A DNA stretch of 64,000 nucleotides from positions 1 through 64,000 of the forward strand of contig NZ_FNEO01000007.1 of assembly GCF_900100165.1 (NCBI RefSeq), given 5' to 3'. Of this stretch, positions 9,609-19,231 are shown in pieces; the first letter of the stretch is position 1, and each line of letters begins with the position of its first letter. The DNA is from Flavobacterium glycines. GTDB lineage: Bacteria > Bacteroidota > Bacteroidia > Flavobacteriales > Flavobacteriaceae. The notes under the pieces are model-generated. The model searched no databases. It worked only from the letters and a program-made list of their open reading frames with translations, and was not told where the DNA came from. The position numbers were made by a program, and so were the translations under genes.

Positions 9609-10925
9609 ATGATTCATTTACAAAAAGGAGAAAAAAAATTATTGAATGCCTGGGCATTTTACGATTGGGCAAATTCAGTTTATCCATTAGTAATTACATC
9701 AGCTATTTTCCCTATATTTTATGAAGCCTTGTTTTCAAAAACAGGTCATTATATTGATATATTTGGTTTTAGTGTAAAAAATTCAGCACTTATTAGTTTT
9801 GTTACTGCTTTAGCTTTTTTAAAAGTAGCATTTTTGTCTCCATTATTGTCCGGGATTGCTGATTATGTTGGGAATAAGAAGTTTTTCATGAAATTTTTTT
9901 GTTACATGGGAGCTTTATCTTGTATGGGATTGTATTGGTTTGATTTAGATGCTATTTATTCCAGCTTATTGTTTTATTTATTGGGCTTAATAGGTTTTTG
10001 GGGAAGTTTGGTTTTTTATAATTCTTATTTGCCAGATATTGCTTTTGAAGAACAGCAGGATGCTGTTAGTGCTAAAGGATACTCTTTAGGATATTTTGGA
10101 AGCGTAATTCTGTTGATTATTAATCTTGCTATGGTGATGAAACCTGAATTGTTTAATATAACAGAAACAGCAGCTGAACCAGCAGCCATAAAAGCTATGC
10201 GTTATTCTTTTGTAATGGTGGGTGTCTGGTGGATTGTATTTAGTCAGTATACCTATTATTATTTGCCAAAAGGAAGTAAAGATACTCAGCAAAAAATCAC
10301 TAAAGCAGTTGTTTTTAACGGATTTAATGAACTTAAAAAAGTTTGGTATTTACTTGATCACAACAAGCGTTTGAAAAGTTATCTAGCGAGTTTTTTTGTG
10401 TATAGTATGGCTGTTCAGACTGTTATGTTGATTGCTACTTATTTTGGAGCGCAGGAAATTGCATGGGAATCAAAAGAACAAAGTACAATAGGATTGATTA
10501 TCTGTATTTTATTAATTCAGTTAGTGGCCATTATTGGTGCATATACTACATCAAAAGCTTCGGAAAAATTTGGAAACATACCTACATTGATATTTATAAA
10601 TAGTATTTGGCTTGTTTTATGTATTGCTGCTTATTTTATAAAATTACCAATACATTTTTATATCATGGCCGCTTTGGTTGGCTTAGTCATGGGAGGAATT
10701 CAGTCTTTGTCCCGATCTACATATTCTAAATTATTGCCGGAAACTGAGGATACTGCTTCATTTTTTAGTTTTTACGATGTGGCTGAGAAAATTGGAATTG
10801 TTATCGGAATGTTGGTTTATGGAATTATAGATCAAATAACAGGCAGCCCTCGATTTGCAATTGTATTTTTGGCTGTTTTCTTTATTGTAGGGGTTATTTT
10901 GTTAAGAAAAGTTCCTAAAAAATAG
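9609..10925 (+). CDS. MFS transporter, UMF1 (Atg22-like) family
   Basis: Inner-membrane transporter of 438 aa with about 12 hydrophobic segments. The N-terminus NAWAFYDWANSVYPLVI is characteristic of the UMF1 branch of the major facilitator superfamily, related to yeast vacuolar amino-acid effluxer Atg22. A conserved GGIQSLSRSTYSKLLPE loop occurs in the second half. Substrate is unknown; amino-acid or small-molecule efflux is a family-level guess. Monocistronic between two terminator- or promoter-bounded genes. Confidence 0.85.
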   Translation: MIHLQKGEKKLLNAWAFYDWANSVYPLVITSAIFPIFYEALFSKTGHYIDIFGFSVKNSALISFVTALAFLKVAFLSPLLSGIADYVGNKKFFMKFFCYMGALSCMGLYWFDLDAIYSSLLFYLLGLIGFWGSLVFYNSYLPDIAFEEQQDAVSAKGYSLGYFGSVILLIINLAMVMKPELFNITETAAEPAAIKAMRYSFVMVGVWWIVFSQYTYYYLPKGSKDTQQKITKAVVFNGFNELKKVWYLLDHNKRLKSYLASFFVYSMAVQTVMLIATYFGAQEIAWESKEQSTIGLIICILLIQLVAIIGAYTTSKASEKFGNIPTLIFINSIWLVLCIAAYFIKLPIHFYIMAALVGLVMGGIQSLSRSTYSKLLPETEDTASFFSFYDVAEKIGIVIGMLVYGIIDQITGSPRFAIVFLAVFFIVGVILLRKVPKK

Positions 10926-10947
10926 TAAGAAAAATAAAATAAAAAAT

Positions 10948-10955
10948 TATATTTG
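10948..10955 (+). promoter_or_regulatory. -7 promoter element of the DUF6252-like lipoprotein gene
   Basis: TATATTTG matches TAnnTTTG, 23 bp before the ATG at 10979. A 6-bp inverted repeat (10955-10960 with 10968-10973) lies at the expected transcription start. No clear -33 box. Confidence 0.45.
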
Positions 10956-10978
10956 GAGATATAAAAAATCTCCAGATT

Positions 10979-11866
10979 ATGAAAATATTAAAATATAAGC
11001 TACAATTTTTAGTTTTATTTTTATTAACACTTTTAACAGCCTGTGTCTATGAACCAATAGACGGAACGGTTGAACCTGATCCAGGCGGAACTACAAATTC
11101 AGGTAATTTTAAAGCCGATTTTAGTGGTAAAACTTGGACTGCAAAAGAAACTCAGGCAATAATTTCAGGGAATTTTATTGAAATTTCGGCAATTAATGCA
11201 AAAGGAGAAAGTTTTGGAATTATGATAGAGGGAGCTGCGGTTGGAACTTACGCTGCTAATATTAACATTCTGGCTTATACGCCTACTGGTTCAGAATATG
11301 GTTATTGGAGCATAAATGATGATAATCCATCCGAAGATACAGGTTCTGTTACCATTACAAGTATTAATACCGAAGCCAAAACAATATCTGGAACTTTTCA
11401 TTTTAAAGGTTATTGGTCAGATGCAGATAATCCAAAAACACCTGTAACGTTTACCAATGGTGTTTTTAAAGATATCCCATATATTACTGAAGCAGAGACA
11501 GCTGATACTTTTTCAGCAAAAGTAGGAGGTGCAAATTTTATTGATACTGATATTTTAACTTCTTTAATAGGAAGCGGAACAACAGAATTTATAGCTATTG
11601 GTGCTGAAGATGCAAATTCAAATTCCATATCCGTTAATGTAAAAAGCAATTTAACAGCAGGAACTTATCAAATTACCGGGAATATTGCAACTGATGTTGT
11701 TCAGGCTTCCTATACAACATTAAGTGATATTAATTTCAAAGCTGTTTCTGGAACTGTTACTATAACTTCAATTACCGCCGAAAGAGTGAAAGGAACTTTT
11801 AATTTTACGACTAATGGAGCGACTCCATTTGTTATTACAGAAGGAGCTTTTGATGTAGAATATTAG
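10979..11866 (+). CDS. Two-domain DUF6252-like lipoprotein
   Basis: Predicted lipoprotein of 295 aa; the signal ends at the cysteine in LLTAC (about residue 21) and is followed by a Gly/Pro/Thr-rich linker. Two similar beta-rich units follow (about 40-165 and 170-295). Each starts with an F(S/K)A-type strand and ends with SGTVTITSI-, GTF-F and a G-F closing strand, so the gene appears to contain an internal duplication of a DUF6252-like domain. The function is unknown; these proteins are common surface or periplasmic lipoproteins in flavobacteria. No enzymatic motif is visible. Confidence 0.75.
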   Translation: MKILKYKLQFLVLFLLTLLTACVYEPIDGTVEPDPGGTTNSGNFKADFSGKTWTAKETQAIISGNFIEISAINAKGESFGIMIEGAAVGTYAANINILAYTPTGSEYGYWSINDDNPSEDTGSVTITSINTEAKTISGTFHFKGYWSDADNPKTPVTFTNGVFKDIPYITEAETADTFSAKVGGANFIDTDILTSLIGSGTTEFIAIGAEDANSNSISVNVKSNLTAGTYQITGNIATDVVQASYTTLSDINFKAVSGTVTITSITAERVKGTFNFTTNGATPFVITEGAFDVEY

Positions 11867-11888
11867 ATTAAAAAATATTTGCTCAATC

Positions 11889-11933
11889 AATTGCCCTCAG
11901 ACAGATATGATTCTTTTGAGGGCAATTCTTTTA
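11889..11933 (+). terminator. Terminator after the DUF6252-like gene
   Basis: An 11-bp perfect stem (11889-11899 with 11917-11927), 17-nt loop and CTTTTA tail, 22 bp after the stop. Confidence 0.75.
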
Positions 11934-12028
11934 TTGCTTTTATGGCATAAAGATTGACTTATATGTATTGCATAAAGTTTGTTTTTTTATTACTGTTTGA
12001 TTTACAGTATTATAAAGCACATAAATAC

Positions 12029-12036
12029 TAACTTTG
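12029..12036 (+). promoter_or_regulatory. -7 promoter element of lon
   Basis: TAACTTTG fits TAnnTTTG and lies 47 bp before the lon ATG. No matching -33 TTG at 17-23 bp. I see no CIRCE-type inverted repeat that would indicate heat-shock repression. Confidence 0.45.
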
Positions 12037-12083
12037 TTATTAGATAGAAAAATATTTAATGACAAAAAGACTTAATTTACACT

Positions 12084-14534
12084 ATGTCAAAACATAAAAT
12101 ACTTACTATTGACAATCTGTCACAACAAGAATTTGATTCTGAGGCTGAATTAATTCCCTTATTGACACCAGAAGATGAAGAAGAAATGAATAAAGAGCAG
12201 TTGCCTGATTCTTTGCCAATTCTTCCATTAAGAAACATGGTTTTGTTTCCTGGGGTTGTAATTCCTATTACGGCAGGCAGAGATAAATCGATAAAACTAA
12301 TTGATGATGCTAATGCCGATGGGAAAATTATTGGGGTTGTAGCTCAAAAAAATGAAGATATCGAGGATCCGTCAAAAGATGATATCAACTCCATAGGTAC
12401 CGTTGCAAGAATTTTACGTGTACTTAAAATGCCTGATGGCACTACAACAGTAATTTTACAGGGAAAAAAGCGTTTCGAAATAGAATCAATTACTGCTGAA
12501 GAACCTTATATTTCTGCTGTAATCAAAGATTTTTCTGAAGAAAGACCTGAGAGTGATGATTCAGAATTTTTAGCCATTTTAGATTCAATTAAAGAATTGG
12601 CTATTCAGATTATTAAAGTAAGTCCGAACATTCCTAGTGAAGCTACTTTTGCAATTAAAAATATTGAGAGTCAGTCATTTCTAATCAATTTTGTTACTTC
12701 TAACATGAATTTGTCTGTTAAAGAAAAACAAGATTTGTTAGCGATTAATAATTTAAAAGACAGAGCTTTAGAGACTTTGAAATATATGAATATCGAGTTG
12801 CAAAAACTTGAACTTAAAAATGATATTCAATCTAAAGTGCGTTTTGATTTAGATCAGCAGCAAAGGGAATATTTTCTTCATCAACAAATGAAAACCATTC
12901 AGGAAGAATTGGGTGGTGCTACTCAGGAAGAGGAAATGGATGAAATGTTGCTAAAATCTAAGGATAAAAAGTGGGATGAAAAGACGCAAAAGATTTTTGA
13001 AAAAGAATTAGCTAAAATGCGTCGTATGAATCCACAGGCTCCTGATTTTGGTATTCAGAGAAATTATCTTGAATTGTTATTGGATTTGCCTTGGAATATC
13101 TACTCAAAAGATAATTTTGATTTAAAAAATGCTCAAAAAATCCTTGACAGAGACCATTTTGGATTGGAAGAAGTAAAGAAAAGGATGATAGAGCATTTGG
13201 CTGTTTTAAAGCTAAGAAACGATATGAAATCGCCAATAATTTGTTTAACCGGACCTCCGGGAGTGGGAAAAACATCTATTGGTAAATCAGTTGCAGAGGC
13301 TTTGGGCAGAGAATATGTTCGTATTTCTTTAGGAGGATTGCGTGATGAAGCAGAAATTCGCGGACACAGAAAAACCTATATTGGCGCTATGCCGGGTAGA
13401 ATCATTCAAAGTTTGAAAAAAGCAGGAACATCAAATCCTGTTTTTGTTCTGGATGAGATTGATAAATTGTCTAATAGTAATCACGGTGATCCGTCTTCGG
13501 CATTATTAGAAGTTTTAGATCCGGCTCAAAACAATGCTTTCTATGATAATTTTGTCGAATTAGGTTACGATTTGTCTAAGGTAATGTTTATTGCTACATC
13601 TAATAATATGGCTGCAATTCAACCGGCATTGAGAGATCGTATGGAGGTTATCAAAATGTCAGGTTATACCATTGAAGAAAAGGTAGAAATAGCAAAACAA
13701 CATTTATTTCCACGTCAATTAAAAGAGCATGGATTAACTTCTAAAGATTTGACAATTGGAAAAAAACAATTGGAAAAAATTATAGAAGGTTATACCCGTG
13801 AATCTGGTGTTCGCGGACTGGAAGCTAAGATTGCTCAGGTAATTCGAAATGCAGCTAAATCGGTTGCAATGGAAGAAGAGTACAATAAAAAAGTAACAGA
13901 TGAAGACATTGTAACTGTACTTGGAGTTCCCCGATTGGAACGTGATAAGTACGAAAGTAATGATGTAGCGGGAGTAGTTACAGGATTAGCGTGGACTAGT
14001 GTGGGTGGAGATATCTTATTTATTGAATCTTTACTTTCTCCCGGAAAAGGAAGTATGACTATTACAGGGAATTTAGGTACTGTGATGAAAGAATCGGCTA
14101 CAATTGCTTTGGAATACATCAAAGCCAATGCGGAGCAATTAGGTTTGACTTCAGAGTTATTGTCAAAATACAACATCCATTTACACGTACCTGAAGGAGC
14201 AACGCCTAAAGATGGTCCAAGTGCCGGAATTGCCATGTTGACTTCGTTAGTCTCTTTGTTTACTCAAAAAAGAGTAAAAAAACATATTGCAATGACTGGT
14301 GAAATTACATTGAGAGGAAAGGTATTGCCAGTGGGCGGAATCAAAGAAAAGATTCTGGCTGCAAAAAGGGCTAATATCAAAGAAATCATTTTGTGTCATG
14401 AAAACAAAAGTGATGTTGATGAAATCAAACCAGAATATCTGACAGGTGTTACTTTTCATTATGTAAAAGAAATGAGTGAAGTACTGGCAATTGCAATTAC
14501 TGATCAAAAAGTCAAAAACGCTAAGAAATTGTAG
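12084..14534 (+). CDS. lon: ATP-dependent protease Lon
   Basis: Cytoplasmic ATP-dependent serine protease degrading misfolded and regulatory proteins; 816 aa (E. coli 784). An acidic N-terminal extension of about 40 residues precedes the LON substrate-binding domain (LPILPLRNMVLFPG). The AAA+ module has Walker A GPPGVGKT at 390-397 and Walker B FVLDEIDK. The protease domain carries the Ser/Lys dyad S713 (DGPSAG) and K756 (GGIKEK), spaced as in E. coli (43 residues). Monocistronic, converging on the PP-loop gene and sharing its terminator. Confidence 0.97.
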   Translation: MSKHKILTIDNLSQQEFDSEAELIPLLTPEDEEEMNKEQLPDSLPILPLRNMVLFPGVVIPITAGRDKSIKLIDDANADGKIIGVVAQKNEDIEDPSKDDINSIGTVARILRVLKMPDGTTTVILQGKKRFEIESITAEEPYISAVIKDFSEERPESDDSEFLAILDSIKELAIQIIKVSPNIPSEATFAIKNIESQSFLINFVTSNMNLSVKEKQDLLAINNLKDRALETLKYMNIELQKLELKNDIQSKVRFDLDQQQREYFLHQQMKTIQEELGGATQEEEMDEMLLKSKDKKWDEKTQKIFEKELAKMRRMNPQAPDFGIQRNYLELLLDLPWNIYSKDNFDLKNAQKILDRDHFGLEEVKKRMIEHLAVLKLRNDMKSPIICLTGPPGVGKTSIGKSVAEALGREYVRISLGGLRDEAEIRGHRKTYIGAMPGRIIQSLKKAGTSNPVFVLDEIDKLSNSNHGDPSSALLEVLDPAQNNAFYDNFVELGYDLSKVMFIATSNNMAAIQPALRDRMEVIKMSGYTIEEKVEIAKQHLFPRQLKEHGLTSKDLTIGKKQLEKIIEGYTRESGVRGLEAKIAQVIRNAAKSVAMEEEYNKKVTDEDIVTVLGVPRLERDKYESNDVAGVVTGLAWTSVGGDILFIESLLSPGKGSMTITGNLGTVMKESATIALEYIKANAEQLGLTSELLSKYNIHLHVPEGATPKDGPSAGIAMLTSLVSLFTQKRVKKHIAMTGEITLRGKVLPVGGIKEKILAAKRANIKEIILCHENKSDVDEIKPEYLTGVTFHYVKEMSEVLAIAITDQKVKNAKKL

Positions 14535-14566
14535 ATCACAAATTTCAATAAGTGCTTAAATATAAA

Positions 14567-14618
14567 AAACCGCAAATTCGCAAATTTTAAATAATCTGCG
14601 AATTTGCGGTTTATTTTT
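14567..14618. terminator. Bidirectional terminator between lon and the PP-loop gene
   Basis: A 16-bp perfect inverted repeat (14567-14582 with 14597-14612) with A/T-rich flanks on both sides, placed between convergent genes. Confidence 0.85.
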
Positions 14619-14631
14619 CTAAAAACTTCTA

Positions 14632-15363
14632 TTATTTCGGAATCAAATCGCAATACCAAAATCCGTAATCATAAGCCGTTGAATCATTAGTATCACAAGC
14701 AGTATTAGAAGAATCCTGTTTTGGTTTTTCATATTTTCGGTATACAACTTCGCCAATTTCAAAATCGATTGGTTTTTTAAAAATTGGTCCGTCAAAACTA
14801 AAAGTATGGAATTCTCCATTTTCTCCGCATACATCCACATTTTCCGGTAAATCATCTATGAATTGCTGATCGATTACACGACCAACAAAACTTTTGTCTA
14901 AATAGCGTTCGTTTACACAAACAACAATTGTTTTAAAGCCTAAGCTAATAAATTCCTGAATCAAATCCTGAGTTGGGATTTTCCAAATAGGAAAAACACC
15001 TTCAAATCCTAAAGTTGCCAATTTGTCTTCGCGGTATTTGCGTAAATCTTCCAGAAAAATATCTCCGAAAACAGAATGGGTGATTCCTTTCTTTTTTAGT
15101 TTTTCCAATGTTTGTTGCATCACGTTTTCGTAAACTTCCATTGTAGGCATTTCCGGAATTTGCATGATTTCTAATGGAATTCCAATACTTTGGGCTTGTT
15201 GTTCTAATAGTTCAACTCTGACACCGTGCATAGAAATTCGCTGAAATTGTTGATTGACACTGGTTAACAAACAATTGATTTCAAATTCAGGGTTTTGCAG
15301 TATTTTGTATAAGGCTAAAGCAGAATCTTTTCCGCTGCTCCAGTTAAAAAGGGCTTTTTTCAA
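14632..15363 (-). CDS. Diphthine-ammonia-ligase-like PP-loop ATPase (DUF71/Dph6 family)
   Basis: Adenine-nucleotide alpha-hydrolase-fold protein of 243 aa. The PP-loop SSGKDSALALY starts at residue 9, and the family block GEFHTFSFDGPIF lies near the C-terminus. In eukaryotes and archaea this family amidates diphthamide on EF2; bacteria lack diphthamide, so here it probably amidates or adenylates another substrate, unknown. It is divergent from the M1 aminopeptidase with a 99-bp spacer. The C-terminal tail after about residue 215 is Asp/Ser/Thr-rich and probably flexible. Confidence 0.78.
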   Translation of the reverse strand: MKKALFNWSSGKDSALALYKILQNPEFEINCLLTSVNQQFQRISMHGVRVELLEQQAQSIGIPLEIMQIPEMPTMEVYENVMQQTLEKLKKKGITHSVFGDIFLEDLRKYREDKLATLGFEGVFPIWKIPTQDLIQEFISLGFKTIVVCVNERYLDKSFVGRVIDQQFIDDLPENVDVCGENGEFHTFSFDGPIFKKPIDFEIGEVVYRKYEKPKQDSSNTACDTNDSTAYDYGFWYCDLIPK

Positions 15364-15429
15364 CTTAATTTTATTAAAAGTTTAAGAGGTAAACATACAA
15401 AATACTTCCAATAGTTTACTAAAGCTTTG

Positions 15430-15437
15430 TAACTTTG
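15430..15437 (+). promoter_or_regulatory. -7 promoter element of the M1 aminopeptidase operon
   Basis: TAACTTTG fits TAnnTTTG, 25 bp before the ATG at 15463. The -33 box is not evident. Confidence 0.5.
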
Positions 15438-15462
15438 GTTTTCCGGCTCTAATACACTTTTA

Positions 15463-17532
15463 ATGAAATACTTTTTTCTTTTTATTTCCTCTTTTCTTTT
15501 TGCCCAACAAGCAAAAGTTGTCGATTTTAAAGCGGCTTCTGCGCAGTTAAGCATTAATGCTAATGAAAAATCGATTACTGGGACAGTGAATTATTCTTTC
15601 GAAATTTTAAAACCTACAGATACTTTAAAAATCGATGCTCAAAATATGCAGTTTTCAAAAGTTGTATTAAATCAAAAAGAGGTTCAATATACAAATTCAG
15701 GCAAACAGCTGTTGATTATTCATCCTTTTCAAAAAGGAAAAAATGTACTTACTTTTAATTATAATGCAACTCCAAAACAGGCTTTGTATTTTGTAGGTTC
15801 AGAAACTGCCGGAGATTTGCAAATTTGGACTCAGGGACAGGGAAGGTATACAAGCAATTGGTTTCCGAGTTTTGATGATGTCAACGAGAAAGTGATTTTT
15901 AATCTTGAAATTAAATTTAATTCAGATTATCAGGTAGTTTCTAATGGTATTTTAAAGCAAAAAAAGAGTCAGAACAATGCTACTGTTTGGAGTTATCAAA
16001 TGGAAAAACCCATGAGTTCTTATTTGTTGATGCTTGCCATTGGGAAATTTGAAAAACAAACCCAATTTTCTAAAAGTAAAATTCCTCTGGAATTGCATAT
16101 CGAACCTAAAGACGCTTTAAAATTTGAACCTACTTATCGCTATTCCACCCGAATTTTTAATTTTTTAGAGAAAGAAATAGGAGTGAAATATCCCTGGAAA
16201 GTTTATAAACAGGCTCCTGTTCGGGATTTTTTATATGCGGGAATGGAAAATACATCGGCTACTTTATTTGCTACACGATATGTGGTGGATTCCATAGGTT
16301 TTGAAGATCGAAATTATACTAATGTGGAAGCGCATGAATTGGCGCATCAATGGTTTGGAGATTTGGTTACTGCCGCCAGTGGAAAACATCATTGGTTACA
16401 GGAGGGTTTTGCGACCTATTATGCCTTACTGGCTGAAAAAGCAATTTATGGAGAAGATTATTTTTATTCAAAAATGTATGAGTCTATTCAGCAAATTAAA
16501 TACGCTTCAAGAACAGATACAAATCCTGTTTTGAGTGAAAAAGCCAGTTCGCTGTCTTATTATCAAAAAGGAGCTTGGGCTTTGTTTGCATTGCATCAGG
16601 AAATTGGAGATAAGAAATTCAGGAAAATCATTAAAAACTATTTAAAAAAATATGCTTTCAAGACTGTAACAACCGAAGATTTCTTTGCCGAAGTAAAAAA
16701 AGTAAGCCGTTTTGATACCGATACTTTTTCTAAAAAATGGCTGGAATCAACTGCTGTTAATACTCAAAAAGTCAATGCGTTATTGGTTAAAAATAAAATC
16801 ATCAAGATAATGCTGGAACTGGATAAAATGAAGTCGAAAGCTTTAGCTGAAAAAGAAGGTTTTTTTAGACTAATCCTTATGTCAGATGCTCATTATGCTG
16901 CGAAAGCAATGGTTGTTGACCAACTCCAGAATGAAACTTTCGAAGCTAAAAAACCGTATTTAGAATTGGCTTTGGAAAGCAATAATCTTCAGGTTCGTCA
17001 GACAGTAGCTTATTCGTTACCTAAAATACCTGAAGATTTTAAAACTGATTACGAAAGTCTTTTAGATGATGCTTCTTATCAAACGCAGGAAATAGCCTTA
17101 CTGTATTTGTGGAGAAACTTCCCTAAACAACGATTGGAATATTTGGAGAAATCAAAACAATGGATTGGTTTTAACGATTACAATTTGAGAACTTTATGGC
17201 TGTCATTAGCATTAATGACGCCGGAATATCCAAGTGATAAACAGTCATTAATTGATGAATTAATCAGTTATTCATCTGAAAGTTATGAAGCTACAACGAG
17301 ACAAAATGCTTTGGAAAAATTGGTAGGTTTTCAGTTAATTAATGATATCGTGTTGATTAATTTAGTAAAAGCAACCACACATCATATGTGGCAATTTTCT
17401 AAATTTGGAAGAGATACAATCCGAACTTTATTAAAAAATCAGGTACATAGAGATTCTTTTGTTCGAATTTTAGCTAGTTTGAATGAAAAAGAGCAGTTTC
17501 AGTTGAATCGCTTATTAAATGAGAAAATATGA
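15463..17532 (+). CDS. M1-family zinc aminopeptidase
   Basis: Exported metallopeptidase of 689 aa that should trim N-terminal residues from peptides. A short signal peptide (MKYFFLFISSFLFAQ) targets it to the periplasm. The M1 fold shows the exopeptidase motif GMENTSATLF, the zinc site HELAH (291-295) and third ligand E314. The C-terminal helical region is HEAT-like. Stop and start codons of this gene and the downstream patatin gene overlap by 4 bp (ATGA), so they are co-translated. Substrate preference is not predictable. Confidence 0.9.
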   Translation: MKYFFLFISSFLFAQQAKVVDFKAASAQLSINANEKSITGTVNYSFEILKPTDTLKIDAQNMQFSKVVLNQKEVQYTNSGKQLLIIHPFQKGKNVLTFNYNATPKQALYFVGSETAGDLQIWTQGQGRYTSNWFPSFDDVNEKVIFNLEIKFNSDYQVVSNGILKQKKSQNNATVWSYQMEKPMSSYLLMLAIGKFEKQTQFSKSKIPLELHIEPKDALKFEPTYRYSTRIFNFLEKEIGVKYPWKVYKQAPVRDFLYAGMENTSATLFATRYVVDSIGFEDRNYTNVEAHELAHQWFGDLVTAASGKHHWLQEGFATYYALLAEKAIYGEDYFYSKMYESIQQIKYASRTDTNPVLSEKASSLSYYQKGAWALFALHQEIGDKKFRKIIKNYLKKYAFKTVTTEDFFAEVKKVSRFDTDTFSKKWLESTAVNTQKVNALLVKNKIIKIMLELDKMKSKALAEKEGFFRLILMSDAHYAAKAMVVDQLQNETFEAKKPYLELALESNNLQVRQTVAYSLPKIPEDFKTDYESLLDDASYQTQEIALLYLWRNFPKQRLEYLEKSKQWIGFNDYNLRTLWLSLALMTPEYPSDKQSLIDELISYSSESYEATTRQNALEKLVGFQLINDIVLINLVKATTHHMWQFSKFGRDTIRTLLKNQVHRDSFVRILASLNEKEQFQLNRLLNEKI

Positions 17533-18428
17533 GAGCATTGGTAATTTCCGGAGGAGGAAGCAAAGGGGCATTTGCAGGTGGTGTTGCCCAGTATTTGTTA
17601 GAAAATAAAAAAATAAATTATGATTTATTTATTGGAACTTCTACCGGAAGTTTATTGATTCCTCATTTAGCATTGGGAAATATTCAAAAAATACATCGAA
17701 TTTATACCAATGTAAATATGGGGAAAATTTTTGATGTTAATCCGTTTATTGTTAAGAAAAAGAAAGGAATCAATGTTGTAAGTATCAATCACTTTAATGT
17801 TATTCTACAGTTTTTAAGAGGTCGAAGAACATTTGGAGAAAGCAAAAAATTACGCTCTTACATTAAGAGAAATTTTCCTATTGAAGAATTCAATCAGTTG
17901 AAAGCTTTAGATAGGGATGTAGTTGTCACGGTTACTAATCTTACCAATAATCAGGCCGAATACAAATCGATTAAGGAATGTACTTATGATGAATTTTGTG
18001 ATTGGACCTGGATTTCGAGCAATTATATTCCTTTTATGAGTTTAGTGACTAAAAAAGGAATTGATTATGCTGATGGTGGTTTTTCCAGTTTAGTACCTAT
18101 TCAGGAAGCTATTAATCGTGGAGCTACCGAAATAGACGTTGTTATTTTAGAAACCGAAAAATCGACTCCCCGAGTTGCTATTGGTAAAAATCCTTTTTCT
18201 TTACTAATTGATTTGTTCCAAATTGAATTAGATCAAATTGAAAAGCATGATATTTTGTTAGGAAATTTATCTGCTTCGCATAATAATGTCAAACTCAATA
18301 TGTACTATACCCCAATAGATTTGACAGATAACGCTTTAATCTTTAATAAAGAAAAAATGACCCAGTGGTGGGAACAGGGATTTCAATATGCGATGAAAAA
18401 GAGTGAATGCCCGGAGTTAGTAAAATAA
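17529..18428 (+). CDS. Patatin-like phospholipase
   Basis: Predicted lipid acyl hydrolase of 299 aa. The oxyanion-hole loop GGGSKGAFAGG is at 8-18, the nucleophile elbow GTSTG at 36-40 (S38), and the catalytic aspartate D182 is in YADGGFS, giving the complete Ser-Asp dyad of the family. No signal peptide or membrane segment, so probably cytoplasmic. Translationally coupled to the aminopeptidase gene; a functional link is not established. Confidence 0.87.
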   Translation: MRALVISGGGSKGAFAGGVAQYLLENKKINYDLFIGTSTGSLLIPHLALGNIQKIHRIYTNVNMGKIFDVNPFIVKKKKGINVVSINHFNVILQFLRGRRTFGESKKLRSYIKRNFPIEEFNQLKALDRDVVVTVTNLTNNQAEYKSIKECTYDEFCDWTWISSNYIPFMSLVTKKGIDYADGGFSSLVPIQEAINRGATEIDVVILETEKSTPRVAIGKNPFSLLIDLFQIELDQIEKHDILLGNLSASHNNVKLNMYYTPIDLTDNALIFNKEKMTQWWEQGFQYAMKKSECPELVK

Positions 18429-18429
18429 T

Positions 18430-18951
18430 TTACCATAACTCGGCTACTTCATTTTTTATAAAAGACAACGCTGTATTGCTGGGTGAATTTTTTTCTAATA
18501 ATTCACTGATTATGAATGTTCTTAATTCATCTGCATTGTTGATTTTTTCGTTTTTGGCTGCTGTTCGGATTAGTTGTATAATAGCATTTTTCGCAGTTAA
18601 AATTACTGCCCAGCATTTATCTGAAACATAAATTTGTTGGGCAATATTATGTTCAAATTCCTGTTCGATGTGTGCAATTACATAATTTGAATAATCGTTT
18701 TTATCAGTTGAAACAGGATTAATTCTTACTATTAATTGAGAAGGGTTGATACGTTCCATAAATAAAGCCATTCTTTCGTAAGCTTGTAAACGCAAAGGCA
18801 AAGCTATTTTTTGATTGTCTTTTTGCAACAACCATTGTCTGGTATTTTGTTGGTCTTTAAAATGCGATTGGAATAAAAAATAAGCAACTCCTCCTGTAAT
18901 TAATGATGGAATTGTATAGGCTGCTATTTCGATGATATTTATTGAGTTCAT
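18430..18951 (-). CDS. Conserved membrane-anchored protein of unknown function
   Basis: A 173-aa protein with one N-terminal hydrophobic segment (about residues 7-27, IIEIAAYTIPSLITGGVAYF) and a mostly helical, charged cytoplasmic-type remainder. I recognise no enzymatic motif. A minus-strand -7 element CAAAAATA lies at 18972-18979. Its 3' end abuts the convergent patatin gene with only 1 bp between stops and no terminator, so the two transcripts may overlap. Confidence 0.65.
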   Translation of the reverse strand: MNSINIIEIAAYTIPSLITGGVAYFLFQSHFKDQQNTRQWLLQKDNQKIALPLRLQAYERMALFMERINPSQLIVRINPVSTDKNDYSNYVIAHIEQEFEHNIAQQIYVSDKCWAVILTAKNAIIQLIRTAAKNEKINNADELRTFIISELLEKNSPSNTALSFIKNEVAELW

Positions 18952-19006
18952 TTGGGTATAAATTTTGAAAGCAAAAATATACTTTTTGTGTATATGTAAA
19001 AATTAT

Positions 19007-19195
19007 TACCGCAAAGATTCGCTAAGAAAAGACACAAAGCTTCGCAAAGAAATTTTAAAAAAGACCTTTGCGTTTCTCTGAGTTACTTTGAGAATCTCTG
19101 CGAAAAATTATCTCAAAGTCTCGCTAATAGAAGTTTGATTTTTAAGTTTAAAAAAACTTAGCATCTTAGAGCCTTAGCAACTTAGGAACTTTCTT
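19007..19195. repeat. Degenerate intergenic repeat cluster
   Basis: Non-coding segment built from short related words: CGCAAAG and its complement CTTTGCG, and a run of CTTAG-containing units (ACTTAGCATCTTAG, CCTTAGCAACTTAGGAAC). A complementary relative (GTTGCTAAGGTTCTAAG) occurs at 37831-37847. This looks like a member of a dispersed flavobacterial intergenic repeat family rather than a regulatory site of the helicase gene. Confidence 0.55.
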
Positions 19196-19205
19196 TTTAA
19201 ATACT

Positions 19206-19213
19206 TATTTTTG
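19206..19213 (+). promoter_or_regulatory. -7 promoter element that fixes the helicase start
   Basis: TATTTTTG matches TAnnTTTG. Transcription would start near 19220, downstream of the in-frame TTG at 19211, so translation should begin at the ATG at 19232. Confidence 0.5.
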
Positions 19214-19231
19214 CATAAATTGAAAAAAATA

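Noticed and set aside
19211..19231. TTG-start extension of the UvrD/PcrA helicase
   Set aside because: The -7 promoter element overlaps the TTG, so the codon would not be in the mRNA; the ATG at 19232 is used instead.
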